From the NCBI GenBank assembly GCA_024636395.1, contig JAGXHD010000246.1, forward strand, positions 1-35,110: a DNA stretch of 35,110 nt. Reading direction: 5' to 3'. This stretch comes from Sulfitobacter sp. Lineage in GTDB: Bacteria; Pseudomonadota; Alphaproteobacteria; Rhodobacterales; Rhodobacteraceae. The notes below the pieces were generated by a model. The model was not told the origin of the DNA. It searched no databases and saw only the letters and a program-made list of their open reading frames with translations. Positions 30,098 to 35,110 of this stretch are shown here, in pieces; the stretch's first letter is position 1; each line of letters begins with the position of its first letter. The position numbers and the translations under genes were made by a program.

Positions 30098-32253
30098 ACC
30101 TGCGCTTGTGTGATCTGCTCGGTGCCCAGCGGCTGCGCCAGCAGTATGTGATCCTCGATCATCGCGCGGCGCAGCGGTTTGGTGAGGTAGTGATCAAGCC
30201 CCGCCTTAAGGATTGATTTGTCATCGTCCGGCAAAGCGTGGGCGGTCATGGCGACTACGGGAATATGGCCTCCTTGCCGCGCCTCGATCTCGCGGATTTT
30301 TTGAGTCGCTTGTTTGCCATCCATGCGCGGCATCGAGATGTCCATGAATATGAGGTCCGGCTTGAAGCTTTGATAAAGCTCGACCGCTTCCTCACCGTTG
30401 GCTGCAAATTGCAGAGCGATGTTGAGTGATTTGACCATCTTGCTGAACACGAGCTGATTTGTGCGGTTATCCTCCGCAGCAAGCACGCGCATCTTGCGCA
30501 ACTTGACCGGGGCAGTCGGCTTCTCGACAAAGGGTGCGATCTTTTCCAGCTCGGTAAACAGGGCGCGGCGCGGCAATGGTTTTTGCAGCATTGCGCTAAA
30601 GCCTTGGGCACGCGGATCATCCTTGAGCCCCATCAGATTAGAGCTCAGCAGAAGCAAAGGTATCGTGCTTCCCCGCGCGCGCAGGGCTTCGGCGAGGGCG
30701 AGTGCATCGACGTTGGGGAGCTTATGGTCCGTCACGATCATGTCGATCGTGTCGTCCAGTTCACCGAGTGCGGCGGCAGCGGAATTGACCCCGATAGTTT
30801 GCAGCTGGAGCTGCGCGAGTTGCCGCTCCAGAATGGCGCGGTTCTCCGCCATGTCATCCACCACCAATACCCTGCGCAGGTGGCGCGCGAGAGATGGATA
30901 CTCCGTATCGATCGCACCATTCGCCTCCATCTGAATCCTGAAACCAAAGCACGACCCGACGCCTTCCTCGGATGTGACCCAGATCTCCCCTTTCATCAGC
31001 TCGACCAGACGTTTTGTGATGGCAAGGCCAAGGCCGGTGCCATCGAACTGCCGGTTCCGCTCGTTTTCGACCTGATTGAATTCGCCGAAGATGTGGCCGG
31101 TCATGTGATCGGGGATGCCGATGCCCGTATCCTCGACTGCGATGTGGATGGAAACCTCGCCCGCTGCGGCATCCGCAATACCTGTCACACGGACCAGAAC
31201 ATGACCTTCGATGGTAAACTTGATCGCATTCCCGATGAGATTGGTCAGAACCTGCCTGATGCGGCCGGCGTCGCCGATCATATCGGTCGGCAGGAACAAA
31301 TCATAATCCAGCAACAGCCCGAGCCCCTTATCGCGGGGCATCGGTTGAAGCAGCATGATGACTTCCTGGCAGGCACGCTCCAGATCGAAAGGGGATTTGT
31401 TCAAAGCAAGGCGTCCCGCCTCGATCTTTGAATAATCCAACACGTCATTGATGATCACCAGGAGAGCCTCGCCGGAGTTCTTGATGGTCTGGACGTAGAG
31501 GCGCTGCTCCTCGTCGAGCGGGGTGTCGTCAAGCAGATCGGCCATGCCAACCACACCGTTCATCGGTGTCCGGATCTCGTGGCTCATATTGGCGAGGAAG
31601 GCAGATTTGGTGCGGTTGGCCGCCTCCGCCTGCTCTCGCGCTGAATGGAGCTCGCGCTCATATTGAACTGTTGCAGTGATATCGAGCCCGAGGGACACCA
31701 CATCGCCTCCGGGGCCGCGCTGGTCGATCATCTTGATGTAGTTGCCATTCCACAGCTGGATCACTTCCGGCTCCGGATTGCGGCCCTGAAACCGCGTCAG
31801 CATGCGCTGGCGCCACGCAGTCGGCTCCATCCCGCCCAGATCGACGATCCCCTCATCGGTGAGCGCCTGAAGGATCGTCACGAAATTCACGCCCGGTTTG
31901 ATCACTTCAAGGCCGTCGAAAACGGCCAGATAAGATTGATTTGCCATGATCAGGCGGTTGTCACCGTCGAAAAAGGCAAAGCCATCCTTGATCGTCTCGA
32001 TGGAGTGCCATAACCGCCGCTCGACGACCGCGATCTTCTCGTGGGCGGCGTTAAGGTCGGATTTGACCTTGCGGTTCTCGGCCCCCATGCTTTCGACGAG
32101 GGCGCGGGTATCCACGATCTCATCGCTCAACTCGCGCGCGTGGCGGCCCAGCTTGCGGTTTGCAGCAAACAGTTCGGCCTTCTTGAGCTCGAGCATACGT
32201 TCCGCAGCCAACCTGCCCCGCCGCTCTTCGGTGAGTTTTTGTTGTAGACTCAT
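30082..32253 (-). CDS. Hybrid sensor histidine kinase with two receiver domains
   Basis: 723 residues and no membrane segment, so it is cytoplasmic. Domain order: coiled coil (about 1-80), PAS (about 80-195, 'GFAFFDGDNRLIMANQSYLAVF'), HisKA with His225 in MSHEIRTPMNG, HATPase with Asn342 (LIGNAIKF), DTGIGIP (375-381) and GTGLGLAI (405-412). The first receiver has phosphoacceptor Asp509 (VTDHKLPN) and the second Asp638 (FMDISMPRMDG). Both keep the acidic pair and the Lys. No Hpt domain is present, so phosphate would have to leave through a separate Hpt protein. GAGGGA precedes the ATG. No cognate regulator is adjacent, and the signal is unknown. Confidence 0.9.
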   Translation of the reverse strand: MSLQQKLTEERRGRLAAERMLELKKAELFAANRKLGRHARELSDEIVDTRALVESMGAENRKVKSDLNAAHEKIAVVERRLWHSIETIKDGFAFFDGDNRLIMANQSYLAVFDGLEVIKPGVNFVTILQALTDEGIVDLGGMEPTAWRQRMLTRFQGRNPEPEVIQLWNGNYIKMIDQRGPGGDVVSLGLDITATVQYERELHSAREQAEAANRTKSAFLANMSHEIRTPMNGVVGMADLLDDTPLDEEQRLYVQTIKNSGEALLVIINDVLDYSKIEAGRLALNKSPFDLERACQEVIMLLQPMPRDKGLGLLLDYDLFLPTDMIGDAGRIRQVLTNLIGNAIKFTIEGHVLVRVTGIADAAAGEVSIHIAVEDTGIGIPDHMTGHIFGEFNQVENERNRQFDGTGLGLAITKRLVELMKGEIWVTSEEGVGSCFGFRIQMEANGAIDTEYPSLARHLRRVLVVDDMAENRAILERQLAQLQLQTIGVNSAAAALGELDDTIDMIVTDHKLPNVDALALAEALRARGSTIPLLLLSSNLMGLKDDPRAQGFSAMLQKPLPRRALFTELEKIAPFVEKPTAPVKLRKMRVLAAEDNRTNQLVFSKMVKSLNIALQFAANGEEAVELYQSFKPDLIFMDISMPRMDGKQATQKIREIEARQGGHIPVVAMTAHALPDDDKSILKAGLDHYLTKPLRRAMIEDHILLAQPLGTEQITQAQVQDAG

Positions 32254-32379
32254 CGGTCCCTCTTTGGTCGTCCTGCCTGCTTCTTGTGCGCCACTGGCAG
32301 TAAATACCCCATTAATGGCCCAAGGTTCCCCGACAAACCGGCTGGACTAATCGTATGTGTGGTGCGACTGCATGACATC

Positions 32380-33291
32380 ATGTCGCTTGCTCTTTCCGTC
32401 CTGCCATTGTTGCTGATTATCGCGTCCGGCTATGGGCTTGCGAAATCGCAGATCATTCCCCGCAGTGCCTGGGGCGCGATCGAGACACTGTCGTTTCGCG
32501 GGCTTATCCCTGCGACCTTGATCCTTGCCATTTCACGCTCCGATCTCTCGATCGAGCGGTTCGGCAGCTTTGGTCTGGCGCTGGTGGGGACGTTGATGCT
32601 CCTGTCGGTTCTGGTGCTCGCGTTGCGGCTCTTGCCGCAGTCTGTGCTGGCCAATTCTTCGTTCACTTCGATGTTTCAGGGCAGTGTCCGGTGGAATGCT
32701 TTCGTCGCTCTCGCGGCCGCAGAGCAGTTTCTAACCGGTGGCATCGCACTGATGGCAATCGCGATCGCGGTCCTGATCCCGATGATCAATATCATCTGCA
32801 TCATCGTGCTTGCCGCGTTTGGGCCGTCGCGGGCCAGCGTGGGAAAAGTGCTGGGCACTCTTTCGCGCAACCCGTTGGTGCAGGCTTGCGTAATAGGGCT
32901 CGCGCTCAATTTCAGCGGGGTCTCCCTGCCTGTCCCCGTGGCGGATGCGCTGGAGATGATCGGCCGGGGCGCATTGGGCATAGGGCTGCTCGCGGTGGGT
33001 GCTGGAATCAGCCTGCGCAGGCTCACACGGCTCGATTGGCGGGTGTGCTTTGGCGTGCTGATGCGGCCTGTGCTTGCATCCGGCATATTTGCAGTGCTCG
33101 GCACCCTTCTCGGGTTGCCCCCGGTGCAGGTGTTCGCCGGTATTCTGGTGTTTGCCGCCCCCGCGGCTTCTAATGGCTATATCGTCGCCAAGCAGATGGG
33201 CGGCGATGCTGATCTCTATGCCGATATCATGACATGGCAGGTGGTAATGTCGCTGCTGGCGCTGCCCTTTTGGGCGCAAATCATCCTTTAG
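32380..33291 (+). CDS. AEC-family (auxin efflux carrier-like) transporter
   Basis: 303 residues from the ATG at 32380 (MSLALSVLPLLLIIASGYGL), the start that begins directly with the first membrane helix as in the family. Ten hydrophobic helices in two halves; 'SRNPLVQACVIGLALNFSGVSLPVPVADALEMIG' and 'FAAPAASNGYIVAKQMGGDADLYA' are the conserved blocks of AEC permeases, the second containing the substrate-region motif. Substrates of bacterial members are mostly unknown (malate or other organic acids in some). The frame is open upstream to 32284, but that part has no ribosome-binding site. Its TAG overlaps the stop of the convergent gene (TTAG). Confidence 0.82.
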   Translation: MSLALSVLPLLLIIASGYGLAKSQIIPRSAWGAIETLSFRGLIPATLILAISRSDLSIERFGSFGLALVGTLMLLSVLVLALRLLPQSVLANSSFTSMFQGSVRWNAFVALAAAEQFLTGGIALMAIAIAVLIPMINIICIIVLAAFGPSRASVGKVLGTLSRNPLVQACVIGLALNFSGVSLPVPVADALEMIGRGALGIGLLAVGAGISLRRLTRLDWRVCFGVLMRPVLASGIFAVLGTLLGLPPVQVFAGILVFAAPAASNGYIVAKQMGGDADLYADIMTWQVVMSLLALPFWAQIIL

Positions 33292-35110
33292 CGGCGACCT
33301 TCGCGCAGCCAAGCTGCCGTGATCAAACCCGCGCTCAGCAAGAGTACCAACCACGCCGGCAGGATCGGTGTCTGGCGCACGTCTCGGGTCTCGTAGGCCT
33401 CGCGCGGGGTCAGGCCGATCCAGCCACGCCCTGCCGCCGGACGCCCTGCGCGCACATTGCGGATGCTGGGCAGACCTTCCTCCAAACGGCTCTCTCCGCC
33501 ACGCATTGCCGCCATAACAGGTTCCAGCACAGACGAATCAGCAATCGTTTCAATAAATTCACGCGGCGCGGCGGGGCCAAGGCCGATCACACTGGTCTGG
33601 TCGCCGTTTTCGAGCCGGTACAGCCCGATCTCGGGGCCTGTGAAAATTGTCTCGAACCGTCCCGGTGCTGCGGGTGACAGGGGCATCTCGATAACGGTGC
33701 CATCGGGCCCAGTGATCATCAGTGGGGGGACGTCCTCGCTCAGGGTGCGCCGCTCGATCCGCATGGTCTGGCCTTCCGCTGTCGCAGTCAGGGCTTCTTC
33801 CTCAAGCTCCGGCTCTCCCATCATCCAGTGGGCCAGACGTCGCAACAATTCCAGCTGTGGCCCCCCGCCTTCATACCCACGGTTCCACAGCCATGCTTGA
33901 TCGGAGGCCAGAAGCGCCACGCGGCCATCTTCGACACGGTCCAGAATCAGGAGCGGACGATCCTCGATGCCCGTCATGACCACATTGCCGGAGGTCGCGG
34001 TAACGTCGATCTGGCGCAGCCAGCGGCCCCAATCGCCGTTCTGTGGTAGGCCCGAAGTGACCGGATGGCGATTGCCGATATCCGTCACCACAGGCAGGTA
34101 CGGCGCATCGATGACCCGCGCGCTCGGCGTTGCGGGCAGAACGTCGCCCAGCGGCGTCCGGAAGAGGCTGTCGGCGCTGGCAAAATCCGGGCCCGCCGAT
34201 ACCAGAACAGCCCCGCCCTTACGCACATAATTGGCGATATTCTCCAGATAGAGCGAAGGCAGGATGCCGCGCCGTTTGTAGCGGTCAAAAATGATCAGAT
34301 CGAAATCGTCGATTTTTTCCATGAACAACTCGCGGGTGGGGAACGCGATGAGCGACAGCTCCGATACCGGCACGCCGTCCTGCTTTTCCGGGGGGCGCAG
34401 GATTGTGAAATGCACCAGATCCACAGAGCTGTCCGACTTCAGCAGGTTGCGCCATGTGCGCCCGCCCGCGTGCGGCTCCCCGCTGACCAGCAGCACGCGC
34501 AAACGGTCACGCACACCGTTGATCTGGATCACGGCGGCGTTGTTGCGGTCGGTCAGCTCGCCTTCGGCTGCTGGGAGGGAAAAGCGGATCACGTTGCGCC
34601 CACCGTGCGGTAGGGTCACGGGCAGCTCAAGATCCTCGCCAATCGGCACGCGAAACCGCTGGGCCTCTTCTCCGTCGATGGAGATATCAAGCTCGGTCAC
34701 GCCTTCGCTCGCGGGGGCTGCCCCCAGATCGTCGATGCGTAGGGTCAGCACGACAGGTTCGCCAATGATCGCAAAAGCGGGCGCGCCAAGGACACGCAGG
34801 CGGCGATCCCAATCTGTGGCCTCACCGCTGAGCAAAACATGGAAAGGGGCAGGCAGATCGACGGGCAGATCAGCATCATGGACCCGGCCATCGGTAAGCG
34901 CTACGACCCCGGCAACCCGTGCGCGGGGCTCTTCGGCTAAGGCCTCAGAGAGCGCGGCCAACAACTCGGTGCCGGCATCGCCGGGTCCGTCGGGCACGGT
35001 GATCCGGCGCAGTTCGGTGTTGGGGCGTGCGGTGATCTGTGCCGCAAGACGGTCGGCAGCGTCTGAGGTTTGCGCCGCACGGTCGCCCAGGCGCTGGCTG
35101 GCGCTTTCAT
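33288..35110 (-). CDS. Large membrane-anchored protein of the aerotolerance/BatA-like group, 5' end missing
   Basis: At least 607 residues; the reading frame stays open to the window edge, so the true start lies beyond 35110. The visible N-terminal part ('SASQRLGDRAAQTSDAADRL' onward, then 'RVAGVVALTDGRVHDADLP') looks like the end of a von Willebrand A-type domain. A beta-sandwich region follows, then a glutamine-amidotransferase-like alpha/beta domain (near 'FPTRELFMEKIDDFDLIIFDRYKRRG' and 'GGAVLVSAGPDFA'). A single membrane helix near the C-terminus reads LPAWLVLLLSAGLITAAWL. Proteins with this layout are usually encoded beside MoxR ATPase and DUF58 genes, which would be expected just outside. 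Exact function is unknown. Confidence 0.75.
   Translation of the reverse strand, partial: ESASQRLGDRAAQTSDAADRLAAQITARPNTELRRITVPDGPGDAGTELLAALSEALAEEPRARVAGVVALTDGRVHDADLPVDLPAPFHVLLSGEATDWDRRLRVLGAPAFAIIGEPVVLTLRIDDLGAAPASEGVTELDISIDGEEAQRFRVPIGEDLELPVTLPHGGRNVIRFSLPAAEGELTDRNNAAVIQINGVRDRLRVLLVSGEPHAGGRTWRNLLKSDSSVDLVHFTILRPPEKQDGVPVSELSLIAFPTRELFMEKIDDFDLIIFDRYKRRGILPSLYLENIANYVRKGGAVLVSAGPDFASADSLFRTPLGDVLPATPSARVIDAPYLPVVTDIGNRHPVTSGLPQNGDWGRWLRQIDVTATSGNVVMTGIEDRPLLILDRVEDGRVALLASDQAWLWNRGYEGGGPQLELLRRLAHWMMGEPELEEEALTATAEGQTMRIERRTLSEDVPPLMITGPDGTVIEMPLSPAAPGRFETIFTGPEIGLYRLENGDQTSVIGLGPAAPREFIETIADSSVLEPVMAAMRGGESRLEEGLPSIRNVRAGRPAAGRGWIGLTPREAYETRDVRQTPILPAWLVLLLSAGLITAAWLREGRR

Overview
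The window looks like ordinary chromosome from a marine alphaproteobacterium of the Rhodobacterales (Roseobacter group). This is inferred from the high-GC codon use, the protein styles (a Mur-type Fur homologue next to sitABCD, Roseobacter-like polyamine transport genes, an alphaproteobacterial single-domain FlgJ and a MotB N-terminus) and dense packing with many 4-base gene overlaps. I see no rRNA, tRNA, CRISPR array, insertion sequence or prophage.

Layout. 1-7299: polyamine (putrescine/spermidine) uptake and catabolism. It holds the 5' end of a second ABC ATPase gene, a class III aminotransferase, and a divergent operon of binding protein, ATPase, two permeases and a FAD-dependent amine oxidoreductase. 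7296-10627: a small, damaged flagellar island. flgD carries an in-frame amber codon, fliK and the flgJ-like and flgN-like genes look intact, and only the first ~30 codons of motB remain. 10757-13550: MFS transporter, trhO (tRNA U34 hydroxylase) and pncA. 13537-16491: marC, pncB and a class IV aminotransferase; pncA and pncB are both NAD salvage genes. 16488-20462: the manganese transporter operon sitABCD, divergent from a mur-type regulator with a Fur-like box between them. 20459-24720: EamA exporter, arfB, a non-coding/small-ORF interval, a queuosine-precursor transporter, an esterase-like phytase-family protein and mepA. 24717-27125: UMF1-type MFS transporter, hotdog thioesterase and yggT. 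27243-33291: recQ, yaaA, a hybrid sensor kinase and an AEC transporter. 33288-35110: a large envelope protein whose 5' end lies beyond the window.

How the genes work together. The left block imports polyamines and begins their breakdown by transamination and oxidation. sitABCD and mur form a metal-homeostasis unit. pncA and pncB together convert nicotinamide to nicotinate mononucleotide. The flagellar genes cannot make a normal hook or motor from this locus alone, so motility either depends on genes elsewhere or is lost.

The most interesting points are: (1) the flgD amber codon and the motB stub, which suggest recent flagellar decay; (2) a 250-base interval upstream of arfB with a 13-base perfect Shine-Dalgarno sequence, an 18-codon ORF, a downstream anti-Shine-Dalgarno that could sequester it, and a 26-base palindrome over a possible promoter; (3) an apparently leaderless arfB promoter; and (4) the fact that all seven convergent gene pairs meet with overlapping or abutting stop codons, three of them through the palindrome CTAG.
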